Positions 12,336 through 24,107 of a stretch of 64,000 nt of DNA are shown piece by piece (the first letter of the stretch is position 1; every line of letters begins with the position of its first letter). The position numbers were made by a program, and so were the translations under genes. Below the pieces are notes generated by a model. That model was not told the origin of the DNA. It saw only the letters and a list, made by a program, of their open reading frames with translations, and did no database searches. Source of the stretch: Antilocapra americana (lineage: Eukaryota; Chordata; Mammalia; Artiodactyla; Antilocapridae); the NCBI GenBank assembly GCA_007570785.1, contig ML661902.1:1342044-1406043 (forward strand), read 5' to 3'.

Positions 12336-12865
12336 ATTTTCTTGTTTTTCAATAGCAATAATCTCTTTCAGAATAATAAATGACAAGCATGAGTCAGAGA
12401 TCATTCAAATTTCAGTATAATACTTTGAGTAGTATTTCATTCATTGATTTAAAAACTGTGATTTTAGTTTATTCTAGGCAAAATAGGAGAAAGTAAAAAT
12501 TTTCTTGGTTCTTTCACCTCCTCACTTTGTATATTTTCATAACAATGGTACTGTTTTTCTCTTTTCCTAATCAGAATCAAGTTTTCAAAGTGTGCTTTCC
12601 TTTCAGTCAGTAGCAACATACTTGCCTTTATAGTTTGTTGAGACTAAGTCATTACATCAGTACCTTGTAATACAGTTTGGTGGCTTTTGTTTTTTCGGGT
12701 TTTTTTAAGGTGCTACCATAACCCAAGTTTAAGCCCTTCCTAGAGGACAATCAGTTCATCTCAAGTAGCTGATTAAGTCCTTACCACAATCACTTTGGAA
12801 TCACTATGCACCCACCCAAATCAGCCCATGGTCAGGTACCATATAACTAGGGCCAGCTCTTATGC
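12336..12865. other. No recognised feature
   Basis: AT-rich sequence between a MIR and a SINE. Nothing identifiable. Confidence 0.35.
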
Positions 12866-13073
12866 TCTGTGCTAAGTCACTTCAGTCATATCTGACTTTT
12901 TGCAACCCTGTGGACTATAGCCTACCAGGATCCATCAGATTCTTCAGGCAAGAGTACTGGAGTGAGTTGCCATTTCTTACTCCAGGGGATCTTCTCAACC
13001 CAGATTGAACCCATATCTCTTTCGACTCCTGCATTGGCAGGTGGGTTCTTTACCACTAGCACCACTTGGACTC
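12866..13073 (-). mobile_element. Bov-tA SINE, minus strand
   Basis: Antisense Bov-tA, moderately diverged: gctaagtcacttcagtcat, ggcaagagtactggagtgag, and head remnants cctgcattggcaggtgggt. No clear TSD. Confidence 0.88.
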
Positions 13074-13257
13074 CAGCAAATTACTCAAATTAGCCTATCC
13101 AGAGGGAATCCGAGAAACTTGCAAGTGCAAGGCTTGTGATTGCTATTTACGTTTTGACTAATGTGGTCCCTGACAAATAGATAATCCATGAATATTTGGT
13201 GAAGGAATGAAAATAACTTGTATAAACACTGCACATAATCTGCTTTAATTGTTTAAA

Positions 13258-13390
13258 TTATTTTTTCATTGGAATATAATTGCTTTACAACATTGTGTTA
13301 GCTTCTGCTATACAACAGCATGGATCAGCTAGATATATATACATATATCCTCTCCCTCTTGCACTTCCCTCCCATTTTCTGCTTTATTTT
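13258..13390 (-). mobile_element. Old L1 3' end, minus strand
   Basis: The block ttggaatataattgctttac, then ttctgctatacaacagcatg, then acatatatcctctccctc, matches the antisense L1 3'UTR family seen at 1 bp, 24.1 kb and 49.1 kb. Short, 5'-truncated. Confidence 0.65.
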
Positions 13391-14101
13391 TTAACTCACT
13401 TAATCTTTTTCTGTATATCCTTAAATTTCATCCTATTTCATATGGCAAATGTTAATGAACATAAACCATCAACAAGCTGCAACAGAGCAACCATATCATG
13501 CTCGTAAAATACACAGTAGCTAGTTATCAAGTCTGCCTGTATGAAGGAGACTGGCCCTGTCCAATTCATTTCCTTCACTCTGAAGAGTAGAGTGGAATGT
13601 AAGATCATGTGCAGTGAAGCTGTGAGGCTCTGGAAAAAAACCAAGTTTGTATCATATAAAACAAAGGGACGTGTCAACAATTATTTACTCATCTAATCTA
13701 AATAATTCAGGAATAAAATATTTTGTTGTGTTTAAAGACACTGCTTCTTTAGGTAAAATTAAGGAGCTACTGCCCATAGTTGTGTACTTGGCACAGGAAA
13801 AACTGAGAGAGAGAGAGAGCAGAGAGATAGCAGGAAAGACATAGACAGAGAAACAAACAGAGAGAGAATAGCTCAGAAAAAGAAAAATTGTACCTTTATG
13901 TAATGAGAGCAATGGCATAGTTTTGGAAGAGTTATGTGAGCCATTCCAGAATTTACTCAATCCAAAACACCACTGATGAGCAGACTCTGGCTGATACATG
14001 CAAATGCTAACCTGCAAGAACTCACAACCTAGTTAGAAATAAACATTGTGATAGATTAAGACAGAGATAATAGATAGAGATATATAGATACCAGAGCATG
14101 C
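13391..14101. other. No gene; short GA-rich tract
   Basis: Unique-looking sequence. A GA-rich stretch at 13803-13866 (gagagagagagag and degenerate continuation) is low complexity. The overlapping open frames at 13438-14017 are incidental. Confidence 0.4.
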
Positions 14102-14311
14102 ATGCATGCTTAGTCGCTCGGCTGTGTCACACTCTCTGTGGCCCCATGGACTGTAGCCCACCAGGCTTCTCTGTCCATGGGATTCTTTAGGCAAGAATAC
14201 TCAAGTGGGTTGGCATTTCCTTCTCCGGAGGATCTTCCCAACCCAGGGATCGAAGCCAAGTCTCCTGAATTACAGGTGGATTCTTAACCATCTGAGCCAC
14301 CAAGGAAGCCC
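14102..14311 (-). mobile_element. Bov-tA SINE, minus strand
   Basis: Antisense Bov-tA: gcttagtcgctcggctgtgt, gatcttcccaacccagggat, and tRNA-like head ccatctgagccaccaaggaa. A 7-bp repeat tagatac at 14085-14091 and 14315-14321 may be the TSD, but it is short. Confidence 0.92.
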
Positions 14312-14579
14312 ATGTAGATACAAGGAGGGAATAGCAAATGTACAAGTTGCAATAGAAGTAACCTCTTCCACAGAGAAATTTGAGTTGATTCTTGTTCAAA
14401 GAAAGAGGGGTAAGAATGGGTTCTGCATGGAGCTAATAACATGAATAAAGATAGAGTGGTATGAAAACATACAATGGAGGGTGTATAACTGGAGGATATA
14501 ATGTGAAACAAAGCTGGAGACCACAGATGAGTTTATAAATTGGACTTATTTCTTTCTAATTTATCTTCCACATAGACAA

Positions 14580-14745
14580 GCAGATCTTAACCAGAGGCAA
14601 TTTTTGTCACTCGAAAGACATTTGGCAATGTCTGGAAACAACAGAGGTGCTGCTAAGTACCCTATGATGAACAGGGCAGCATCCCCCAGGCCAAAAATAT
14701 TTTTAGCCCAAATAATAGTAGTCCAAGAATGAAAGAGCCTAATGG
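14580..14745 (+). mobile_element. MER5-type hAT-Charlie DNA element, decayed
   Basis: Reads cttaaccagaggcaattttt, then gacatttggcaatgtctgga, then ggtgctgctaagtaccctat, which are MER5A/B landmarks (non-autonomous hAT-family DNA transposon, long inactive in mammals). The 3' part is replaced by a small local duplication of aatagtagtccaagaatg (near 14717 and 14753). Confidence 0.72.
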
Positions 14746-15109
14746 TCTGCAAATAGTAGTCCAAGAATGGAACTGCACTAATGGTCTCCAAAATGTGATG
14801 TTTGTACCTAATGAGTGATAAAAGATGGCACTTTAAGGTACAGTATGAAAATACTGAAATTTCATAGTTGTATTATCTCATTTCTAAAATTTTGTTTTTC
14901 AAAGTATCTTTGTAGCACACAAAGTACATATCTGTAGTACATGTATGAAATTTGTAAGTATCTACACATGCATTTGTAGTGCCTGCTCAACCTTTTTTAT
15001 TAGTGGGTTACACAGTCAAAAGTTTCTAGACCTTTGATTTAGAAACTAAGAAGTCCTCAAAAATTTAGGTGGCTGTGTTACAAAAAAAAAAAGTGTGGCA
15101 AAGCATGAG

Positions 15110-15345
15110 AACAAAGAAGATGTGGAGGTGTGGGGAACAGGATCTATTGCAGTATTCCATGCAAGAAATGAAAAGGATATGCTTTAAGGCATTGTCATTA
15201 GAGATGAAATAAGGAGATCAATTCAAGACACATTTTTGAAGGTGATTCAACAAGACTTCTTGGATGACAATTAGATTTGGAAACAGTAAGAAAAAGATAT
15301 TGGGGATTAACTCTAAAGTTTCCACCTTAGACGTGCTCATTGTTC
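15110..15345 (+). repeat. Ancient mammalian repeat, family not named
   Basis: Phrases such as ggatctattgcagtattcca, ttttgaaggtgattcaacaa and cttggatgacaattagattt parallel an old repeat whose better copies lie at 54.5-56.4, 45.6-46.2 and 58.2-59.2 kb. I recognise the shared layout but cannot give the Repbase name with confidence. Confidence 0.4.
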
Positions 15346-15699
15346 TTTCTGCCTCATATTTTAACTGATAGTATGCAGCTCTCTCTATGTAAAGGCAGAG
15401 CCAGAGTTTGAGTTACCTTGGAGACTGATGGATGAGGAAGAAACTTAGGATGATTCTGGTGAGAAATTCATGGATAGTGAAGGCACCATCAGAGATGAGA
15501 ATGTGAGAGGAAATACAGTGGATATCTTTTATTTGAAATGGGTATAAGAAGTGTATTTAGACCATTTTGATTTTGTAATCACCTGAGTACTCAGATAACT
15601 ATGTCAGATTGATACTTGGAGACTACCTTTTCTGATTAGGTAAAGCATAAGTTTGAGGAGGTAACTAAAAAGACCAATGACCCTGGTAATGATACATTT

Positions 15700-16225
15700 A
15701 CTGTTGTTGTTGACTTGCTAAATCGTGTCCAACTCTTTGCCACCCCATGGACTGCAGCATCCCAGGCTTCCCTGTCCTTGACTGTCTCCCAAAGTTTGCA
15801 CAAATTCATGTGCACTGAGTCGGTGATGCTGTCCTACTGTCTCATCCTCTGCTGCCCTGTTCTTCCTGCCCTAATCTTTTCCAGCATCAGGGTCTTTTCC
15901 AGGGAGTCAGTTCTTTGCATCAAGTGGCCAACTTTGCATCAACTCTGGCATCAGTTCTTTCAATGAATACTCAGGGTTGATTTCCTTTAGGATTGACTGG
16001 TTTGATCTCCTTGCTGTCCAAGGAACTCTTTAAGAGTCTTCTCCAGCACCACAATTTGAAAGCATCAATTCTTTGGTACTCAGCCTTTTTTATAGTCCAA
16101 TTCTCACATCCATATATAATTAGTGGAAAAACCAAAGCTTTGACTATATGGAACTTTGTCAGCAAAGTGATGTCTCTGCTTTATAATATGCTGTCTAGAT
16201 TTGTCATAGCTTTCCTTGCAAAAAA
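15700..16225 (-). mobile_element. BovB LINE 3' fragment, minus strand
   Basis: Antisense BovB 3' end: tgactgtctcccaaagtttg, gagtcggtgatgctgtccta, gcatcagggtcttttccagg. Minus-strand open pieces carry late BovB protein blocks (KALVFPLIIYGCENWTIKKAE, FKLWCWRRLL at 15971-16165). It is truncated upstream of the RT catalytic motif. Several indels, so it is an inactive relic. Confidence 0.88.
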
Positions 16226-16384
16226 CATTTGTAACAGTGTGAATTATCTCACTTATACCTTGTTCTTTGATCCTTGTACACAATCACAAAAAAGAAAAAA
16301 GAAAAAGTTTGGACTGATGCAGAGCTGGGGATTAAAATAGAATTAAGAATACAAGGTTTAGAAGCTAACATTGCAGAGGAAGGA

Positions 16385-16508
16385 GAAGGAAATAACAACC
16401 CACTCAATATTCTTGCCTGAAAAGATCCCACAGACAGAGCAGCCTGGAGGGCTACAGTACATGAGGTCGCACAGAGTTGGACATGACTGAAGCAACTTAG
16501 CATGCCTG
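16385..16508 (+). mobile_element. Bov-A-type SINE monomer with 16-bp TSD
   Basis: Short sense SINE (gaaggaaataacaacccact to ttggacatgactgaagcaac) lacking the tRNA-like head. It is flanked by a perfect 16-bp direct repeat cattgcagaggaagga at 16369-16384 and 16509-16524, so the short form was inserted as such and not truncated later. Confidence 0.93.
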
Positions 16509-16524
16509 CATTGCAGAGGAAGGA

Positions 16525-18785
16525 TGAATAGTGTTATTTCAGCTTGTGACAGTAAAGGGGAAATTAGATTGAGAAGACTTTTATTAAATAAAAAGAATAT
16601 GGAAGGTTTATGACAAGGTCTCTAGGATGGTGAAGAGAAAGTCTCCTGGGAGTAATGGATGGGAAAATGGAAAAATTAGAGGTTTTAGTCTAAGAGTATA
16701 TTTTCTGGCTTTACAAGATTTAGTTTTATAATTATTATTTCCATAGGACTATACTGAAACCTATCATATATATCAACATACAGATACACACACTTAAGAA
16801 AGGAATTTGGGAAATAAAGTGTTCATTACAAAGAATGAATCCAAAAGTAACAGAAGGGACTTTACTGTTTGGTCTTAATAAATGTCATCTTCTCTTGAGT
16901 CTTCCTCTTCCTACAACACTTTAAGCAGTAACAAGTATATTTCATCTGGCCTTCCAAATCTCTCAGTGCATCCAAAAAAAAAATTCTTTAAGGCCAATCC
17001 TGCAACTGTATTTTCTCAAATAGAGATGGAATAAAAGAGAGGGATGGGAGAGAGAAATTCATCATCGACACATTTGCTGAAAGAGTCTGGCAGATGAACA
17101 AAACATGATTTTTTGAGAGGTTCTGTAATGGATAGTTCTTTTTCTCACTTATGTACTTATGTGAAACTAGAAAAGATAGTAAAGTGCAAAAAAAAAATCT
17201 ACCAACTTTAAAAAAATTACTAAATCTTAGCAGCTTTGACTCTAGTGACTTATATAGTTAAGTTATCCAAATGCTCTTAAGGCTGCCTTTTTATTTCCTT
17301 CCATTTTGACACCATAATATAATGTTTCATTTCTCAAAATCAGAATGTGAATCAGATAGATATAGTAAATTGATAAATTCTATATCTGTGATTTTTCTCT
17401 TCAGCAGTAAAAATAGTATGTCATACTGTAAGGTCAAAAATTATTAACTACAAAACATTAAAACTAGAGTTTAAAATATTTTTTCTCTTTTCTAGAGGAA
17501 GAGGCCAAGAAGCATACTTGAAATTTTCACATTTTCTCCACACACTAGTTAGGCTACAATTTTATTTTTAAGGCATAATTAAACAAATATGCCCACTTTA
17601 GGGAGACTGTATCAGCCATTCAGTTTAGGTTAACAAGAAAATGAAATCCATAATAAAATATGTTGTTGAATCGTCCTTGTACTTAGTAATTTCTTCATAG
17701 ATTTTTGCATATATTGTATTATCCTCCCTCTTTCAAAAGGGGAAGTTTAGTAAGAATGGTTTTTGAAGCTAACAAATAAGTAGAAATCCTTCCAGGACAC
17801 CCAAGATGGCATACTGAAAACATTTTTTTTTTTTTTTGCAATAAACTCTACTGACATTTATTTAGAAATTGATGAAATTCTAACAAGTCACATAACTCAC
17901 TATCATTAGAATAGAAAGCCTGCCAGATCCCTTCATCAAAAGAGTTACTCTTTTAGTCTTGCTCCCCCAAATCACTACCAACAATTTATTTGTAGGGCTA
18001 TGTGCCCTAAACTATTTATATGATTGTCAAGGACAAAATGTTCTGATAGGCATACTGTGCTGTTTTACACATTGCTCTGTTAAGAAGAGGTTTCCTAGGG
18101 ACTAAGGAATCTGTTTATTAGAATTCTTGTGTCTGTGATGTTTCTTTTAATGAAATGATCAATTTATCATTAGCATTATGACAAAAGACCAAAGCCTTTT
18201 TGTTGGGATAGAGGTTTGTCTCTCCATGACTGACAAAATCCTTTGATGCTCTCTCTCTGGCTAAAAACAAAATACAGAAGAAAGGTTTGAAAGGGTAGAA
18301 GCAAGGAGCTCTCTAGAAATCTCTGTACACTTCTGCTTTTTCCTATGAGGGCAAATCTTACATACCAACCTCAGAGGAGGACCTTGAATGCCCATTCTGG
18401 ATGGTTAATCCAACAACTCAAACTAAAATAGAAATTGAAATATGGAACATATGCCAAGCTAATTATAATTGAATTAGATTCTGATATTATGGCCCAAAGG
18501 GCAAAGTGAAGGGTTTTTAGCAGATTAGAAACATTGAAACACAGTTTATGTATAGAAAAAAAATTAAGAAAATTACATGACAGAGGAGTTCTCAGAGATT
18601 AGAAGATAAGAAGTTTGACAGCAGGAGAGATTTTTCACTTTTTTACATGGATAAATATAATATTGGCTTGTTAGGGACTATCTATTTGGATCTGGGAACA
18701 TATGGAAGCAAGCATTATAAATGCCCTCCTGAAACAAATATCTGTCAACCCCAGGAGGGGGTTTTGACCAATAATTGGGAAATTC
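16525..18785. other. Unique AT-rich DNA, no gene seen
   Basis: About 2.2 kb without a named repeat. It contains A/T homopolymers (near 16973, 17190 and 17823-17840). No open frame over 60 codons except those that run into the L1 and gap. Confidence 0.4.
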
Positions 18786-18900
18786 CACTCTAAAATTTCT
18801 TTCTTTTTTTTTCCTCCCTTTTATTGTTTTTGTCATACAATGCCATGATATCACCATGGGTTTACATATGCTCCCCCTCCAGAAACCCCTCCCTCCCCCC

Positions 18901-19000
18901 NNNNNNNNNNNNNNNNNNNNNNNNNNNNNNNNNNNNNNNNNNNNNNNNNNNNNNNNNNNNNNNNNNNNNNNNNNNNNNNNNNNNNNNNNNNNNNNNNNNN
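18901..19000. other. Assembly gap (100 N)
   Basis: Exactly 100 Ns, a conventional gap size, directly after a C-rich run (ccctccctcccccc) in the L1 3'UTR. Open frames crossing it are meaningless. Confidence 0.99.
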
Positions 19001-19133
19001 GATAATTAACATGTTTCAATGCCATTCTCCCATATCATCCCACCCTTTCCCTCATTCACAGAGTCCATGAGTCTATTCTATACATCTGCATTCCTTTTGC
19101 TGTCTCGCATGTTGGGTTCTCATTACTGTCTTT

Positions 19134-19831
19134 CTAAATTCCATATATATGTGTTAATATACTGTATTGTTGTTTTTGCTTCTGGCTTACTTCACTCTGG
19201 ATAATGGGCTCCAGTTTGGTCCATCTGAGTAGAACTGATTCAAATGAATTTTTTTTTAATGCTGAGTAATATTCCATTGTGTATATGTACCACAGCTTTC
19301 TTATCCATTCATCAGTTGATGGGCATCTAGGTTGCTTCCATGTCCTGGCTATTGTAAACAATGTGACGATGAACATTGGGGTACAGGTGGCTCTTTCAAT
19401 TCTGGTTTCCTCAGTGTGTATGCCCAGCAGTGGGATTGCTGGGTCATATGGCAGGTCTATTTGCAGCTTTTTAAGGAACCTCCGCACTGTTTTCCATAGT
19501 GGCTGTACTAGTTTACATTCCCACCAACAGTGTAGGAGAGTTCCCTTTCTCCACATCCTCTCCAGCATTTATTGCTTGTAGATTTTTGGATTACAGCCAT
19601 TCTGACTGGTGTAAAGTGATACCTCATTGTGGTTTTGATTTGCATTTCTCTGATAATGAGTGATGTTGAGCATCTTTTCATGTGTTTGTTAGCCATTTTT
19701 ATGTCTTCTTTGGAGAAATGTCTGTTAAGTTCTTTGGCCCACTTTTTGATTGGGTCGTTTATTTTTCTAGAATGGAGCTGCAGGAGTTGCTTGTATATTT
19801 TTGAGATTAATTGTTTGTCCGTTGTTTCAAA
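19134..19831 (-). pseudogene. L1 ORF2 C-terminal remnant
   Basis: The minus-strand frame 19134-19568 (144 codons) ends at the ORF2 stop and keeps one uninterrupted run from the end of the Cys-rich block ([17 protein letters not shown]) through [12 protein letters not shown] to [19 protein letters not shown]. The upstream part, including CWRGCG and [19 protein letters not shown], lies in the overlapping frame 19508-19894, so there is one frameshift near 19540. The endonuclease and RT catalytic domains are absent because of 5' truncation. Inactive, but little diverged from the 32.6-kb copy. Confidence 0.88.
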
Positions 19832-19933
19832 AAAAAAAGAATGACGATCACATAAACAGCACTCCAGATACCCTCTTCCCATGTTTTCTTTCAAATAAAT
19901 AAAAGCTTCTTTTTAAATTAAAAAAAAAAAAAC
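19832..19933 (+). other. Possible 3' end of a retroposed mRNA
   Basis: Between the L1 truncation point and a CHR SINE lies about 100 bp that belongs to neither. It contains overlapping AATAAA signals (caaataaataaaagcttc, near 19893-19903), then about 16 nt, then a 13-A run. This is the layout of a polyadenylated transcript end. No donor gene recognised and no TSD established; it could also be the flank or an old LTR end. Confidence 0.3.
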
Positions 19934-19940
19934 TGTGTGT

Positions 19941-20290
19941 GGGCTTCCCTCATGGCTCAGTGGTAAAGAATCGCCTGCCAATGCAGGAGACACAGGTTCA
20001 ATCCCTGATCCTGGAAGATCCCTCATGCCGCAGAGCAACTAAGCCTGTGAGCCGCAACTACTGAGCCTGTGCTCTGGAGCCCAGGAACCACAACTACTGA
20101 GGCCCACGCCCTAGAGCCTGTGCTTCACAAGGAGAGAAGCCACCACAATAAGAAGTCTGCTCACAGCAACTAGACAGTAGCCCCCGCTTGCTGCAATTAG
20201 AGAAAAGCTCCTGCAGCAGTAAAGACTCAGCACAACCAGAAATAAAAATAGTAAATAAATACAATTTAAAAAAATAAATAAAATAAAATT
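19941..20290 (+). mobile_element. CHR-type tRNA-Glu SINE, plus strand
   Basis: Head gggcttccctcatggctcag, then gatccctcatgccgcagagc, then repeated caactactgagcc modules, agaagccaccacaataagaa, and an A-rich tail (aaataaaaatagtaaataaa). This CHR family is shared across ruminants, hippos and whales, so it is older than the Bov-tA copies. About 340 bp, near full length. Confidence 0.92.
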
Positions 20291-20504
20291 TATTTCTTCC
20301 CCTTTCCTTTATATATAAATCACAAAGCACTAAAGAAAGATGTAGGGTATTGACAAGGCATTGCATAGTTAGTAAAGAAATACATAGCCTTCAAGAGCTG
20401 GAGGTTTAAGAGCTGAGTTGGATGAATTAGTCCTTCTGGCTTGCTACTAAAATAGCAAACACAATACATGACAATCTCTGAAAATGCTAAATATGATATA
20501 TGGT

Positions 20505-21105
20505 TGTATTACAGTGTAGGGAGGGTAAAAGAGGACCCTCCCTCTTGGGCCTTGGTTCTTGGTAAGGACACAGAGAAAAATCTGAAGTCTTAACCATAGC
20601 AAAAACAAGTTTATTAAGGAAAGAACAGAAAGAACACCTCAAGAGAGGTACTGGCATTGGAATGATGAGGAACAAGGTAGGGGGTGGTTTTCAAGACAGG
20701 ACGTTTACATATTCATCTAGGTGGGCGTGGACTGACAGTTTTGATTGTCAATTGCAAGTTGCATAACAACAGGCTCCATTGGGCATGGCTTTCCCATAAT
20801 TCAGTCTGTTATAATCAGATGTATGCATGTATAGGATATTTATGAACCCTTAATAGGCTCCTGGCTGCCTAAGGTCACTTGAGGAAACAGCTGTGTGTCA
20901 AGGGCGCATGAGTGAGAGAGGCCCCTATGGTTAGTTTGTATCCGCTGTGTACCTAGGGCACTTGGACTGGAGTTGAAAAAAAGTCTGTTTATTTTGTAGC
21001 ATATCTCTGAGCTCTCTTGGACCACTCTCACTTGGGCATGTCTGAGGTGGGTTTAGAGATCAGCTTGGCCACCCATATTTCAGCTAGGCCACCCCTCACT
21101 GCTCA
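20505..21105 (-). mobile_element. Possible old LTR, minus strand
   Basis: On the minus strand a cttaataaacttgtttttgc block (near 20600-20620) looks like a poly(A) signal with a GT-rich R/U5 downstream, ending in a pyrimidine-rich stretch and CA near 20512. The GC-richer sequence above 20850 would be U3. No paired LTR, internal region or TSD seen. Alternative: unrelated unique DNA. Confidence 0.35.
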
Positions 21106-21159
21106 TGCCTAACTTCCTACCTAATAATTGGGTAAAAGACTTGGGCTTTTTGACTAACG

Positions 21160-21358
21160 TGTTAGTTGCTCAGTCATGTCCACCTCTTTGTGACCCTGTG
21201 GACTGTAGCCCACCTGGCTCCTCTGTCTACAGAATTCTCCAGGCAAGAGTACTGGAGTGGGTTGCCATTTCCTATTCCAGGGAATCTTCCCAACACAGGG
21301 ATAGAACCCAGGTTTCTCGCATTACAGGCAGATTCTTTACCACCTAAGCCACCAGGAA
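21160..21358 (-). mobile_element. Bov-tA SINE, minus strand
   Basis: Antisense Bov-tA: ttgctcagtcatgtccacct, ctccaggcaagagtactgga, cccaacacagggatagaacc, and head ttctttaccacctaagccac. Near full length, moderate divergence. Confidence 0.92.
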
Positions 21359-21593
21359 AGGGAAAGCTTTTATACCTTATTCTGTCACGAATAAAAAAAA
21401 AAAAAAGAGCTGCTATCTTTCTACAAGGCTTCTATGGAGAAATATGTAAGTACAAGTCACTTAAATGTGAAATAATAACAATGAGAGCAAACAAAAACCT
21501 TTTTTGTCAATAGATTAATATCAAGATTGAATCATTTCAAACATTCATATACCAGGACTTTATTAATTGTTACCAAGTGTGGCCCAGTTCCAG

Positions 21594-21722
21594 AAAAGAC
21601 AATGGCATCCCACTCCAGTACTCTTGCCTGGAAAATCCCATGGACAGAGGAGCCTGGTGGGCTGCCGTCTATGGGGTCGCACAGAGTCGGACACGACTGA
21701 AGTGACTTAGCAGCAGCAGCAG
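21594..21722 (+). mobile_element. Bov-A2-type SINE with AGC-repeat tail and TSD
   Basis: Sense short SINE (aaaagacaatggcatcccac to cacgactgaagtgacttagc) ending in four AGC units. Flanks are tggcccagttccag (21580-21593) and tggcccagtccag (21723-21735), a TSD with one indel. Little diverged, so a relatively young insertion. Confidence 0.94.
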
Positions 21723-21735
21723 TGGCCCAGTCCAG

Positions 21736-24107
21736 AGGAATCCATATGTCTCTCTAATTCCCAGATCAGCACTACACAGATTTCTGAAAGTGCTTTCTGC
21801 TAATGTCCATAAGCAGACCAGCACTAGATAAAAAATGTTTGCAGGGTTCTTTGTGTGGCTTCATTTTCCTTACTCCCTTACTTTGTTTTCCCATCCTCTC
21901 TGACTTCCAGAGAATATAACTATTTGCTCAAAATATTGATTAGTAGCATATAGGAATTCTCAATTTAAATTCCTGAAAAGTAATATAAGTTGAGCACCAT
22001 CTCAGCTTCTCGTTTTATTTTCTTTTAGGAATGATTTTCTTAACTTCTGTACTTAGGCTTTGGACCCCTGGGTTCTTTTGGTTTTGAACTCATCTAAGAG
22101 ATGCTTTCTGCCTAACGCTGGAATATCCATTTTTCCATCTTTCTAACCTCACGTGAATGCTGAGGGGAAATCTGTTATTGCTTCTAACTTGTCAGACAAA
22201 ATGTTGCACATTAACTGGTGTCTGATCAGTATTAGAGGTTCCTTATAACTCTCAGGGAATAACCAGGAGTGTGCCTGTGAAAAGGGTAGATAGTTCATTG
22301 TTTTCTTTCTGAGAATTGCTTGAGACAGGTTTAGGTCCTTTGGGAGAAGTCCACTAAAGTGGAAAAAGAAGGGGCTTTAGATTTAATAGTCCATAATTTA
22401 AATCTGTCGTTCCTGCATACAAATACTATGGCTCTGGCCAAGTTTAGTTTCCTTATCCACATATATTACTAGAAATAGTAATATATATTTCTGTTAGTAA
22501 ACTAGTAAATGTGAATGCATCTAGTACTAATTTGAGCCTTTAAAAAAAAGATGATTATTTTTAGAGTCCCCAAATAGTTAACATCAGCAAGCCTATATTG
22601 TTTCTAATTATAAGCAGAGGCTCAAACATGATTAGATAAAAATCTATAGTATTTTCTCCTTTCTTCCTTGGTCCTTTCTTTTCTCCTCAAATTAATTGGC
22701 ATATAAAATATTCTTTCAAAAAACTCCATATCTGGCCACTAAATATAATATCTGATGAGAGCATATACCTCTTTGGATATACATATATAAAAATTATGAT
22801 TACAGAGGTAAGTAGATCTAGAGTTTGTCCTTTATCCAAATCCACTAAAACGGATCTATTAATATATGTGCTTGCTAATATTTTCTAGTAATCTGCAGAG
22901 TTTTGTTCTCCTTTTGTTATGTTTGGAAAATATGAGCATTAGATTGCATGACTGTGTTCAGACTGCCAAATGCCAACAGGAGCAGACTGCACAGCAAGAG
23001 AAGTGCGTTTGTTTGACAATGTGTTATACACTATTGATAATGATTTTGAAATTGAAGTTGGTACTCTTGCCTTTTGCTCAGTGATCTGAAGTTTTTAAAT
23101 TGTCTTTATTTCAACTAAAGAGCAATGGTTAGTGCTGTTGTTTATGTTCATCCCTCCTGTCAGTGTATGCATGTAATTATAACACGTAAGGTTTCAGTCT
23201 CCCAAATGTTTTTGAATTGTGTCCAGACAACACATTTCTTAAGGTATTTGCATTTATTCAGCAGCGACTATTCAGATGCTGCTTGTTTTCTTGATTAAAT
23301 AGTGTTTACTCCTCAGGGTGGCCTATAGCCTCTGTTCCTAATTCCTAAGCTAGGACCACTCATCATCATAGCCTGTAATAGATGCAGGATGGACCCACAG
23401 GACATTAGGAGTTTTTTCCTGGTAGTCTTCAACAAATATTAAAAATCAAATTCTTTTTGCTTATGTTGTATTTGAGAGGAAATATGGAAATAAAGAATTA
23501 GGATTCTTGCTTTCCACCAATATGCAAATTGCTTAGCAGTTTACAAATGTCAGATTCTAAGAGTAAATGATTTTCATTTTCATCACAACAGCTTTTCTAG
23601 CTGATAAATGACGATAATTGTACTTGTCTCATACTTGAAACCAATACTGAAGGTCATGCAAAAAGGCTACAGAGAAGCAGGCGAAGAAGATGGTTGACTC
23701 AAGTATGTGTCTGTCTTTGTGTGCATTTGTCAACCCTCAGGACAAAAGTAGGATATCCAGCCTTGATCCAGGGGAAATTTCCAGATTCAGTGAGCCCCAA
23801 AGGTGATACCAAGGGAGAATTTCCACAGTAGATACTTCTGCATGAATTACCCCAGATAGCTGCTTGAATAATTGAAAGTAATTCTAGGATGTCATTTTAA
23901 GTTTCTGAGAATTATTTCATACAGTCTACACTGTTCTAATGAAATGTAATATACATATTTAGAAAAATTATAATATACCTTAAAGGGACCTAAGAAGAGA
24001 ATCCTGGAATTAATAGGTGGCCAAAATTTGAGAATCACTGAGTATCCAGCAAGGAAACTAGGCCTTCACTATCCAGGTTTTATTTTCCTCTTAGTACAGA
24101 AGAACCT
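21736..24107. other. Unique AT-rich DNA, no gene seen
   Basis: About 2.4 kb with no recognised repeat except a possible very old MIR-like stretch at 23525-23660 (ttttcatcacaacagctttt). The 72-codon frame at 22866-23084 has no known domain. Confidence 0.4.

Larger units (their letters stand above)
18786..19831 (-). mobile_element. Young L1 3' half, minus strand, containing an assembly gap
   Basis: Antisense L1: T-run, 3' terminus of the type gtcatacaatgccatgatat (same as the 33.5-kb copy and unlike 3.3/4.1 kb), C-tract, 100 Ns, remaining 3'UTR, and ORF2 C-terminus to about 19831. True length is unknown because of the gap. The 5' truncation abuts an A-run at 19829-19838. Confidence 0.9.

Noticed and set aside
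18678..19025. Open frames running through X residues
   Set aside because: They cross the 100-N gap and have no meaning.
19941..20015. tRNA-Glu-like head as a real tRNA gene
   Set aside because: It is the promoter head of a CHR SINE followed by the SINE body and A-rich tail; it lacks a complete cloverleaf and the expected anticodon arm.
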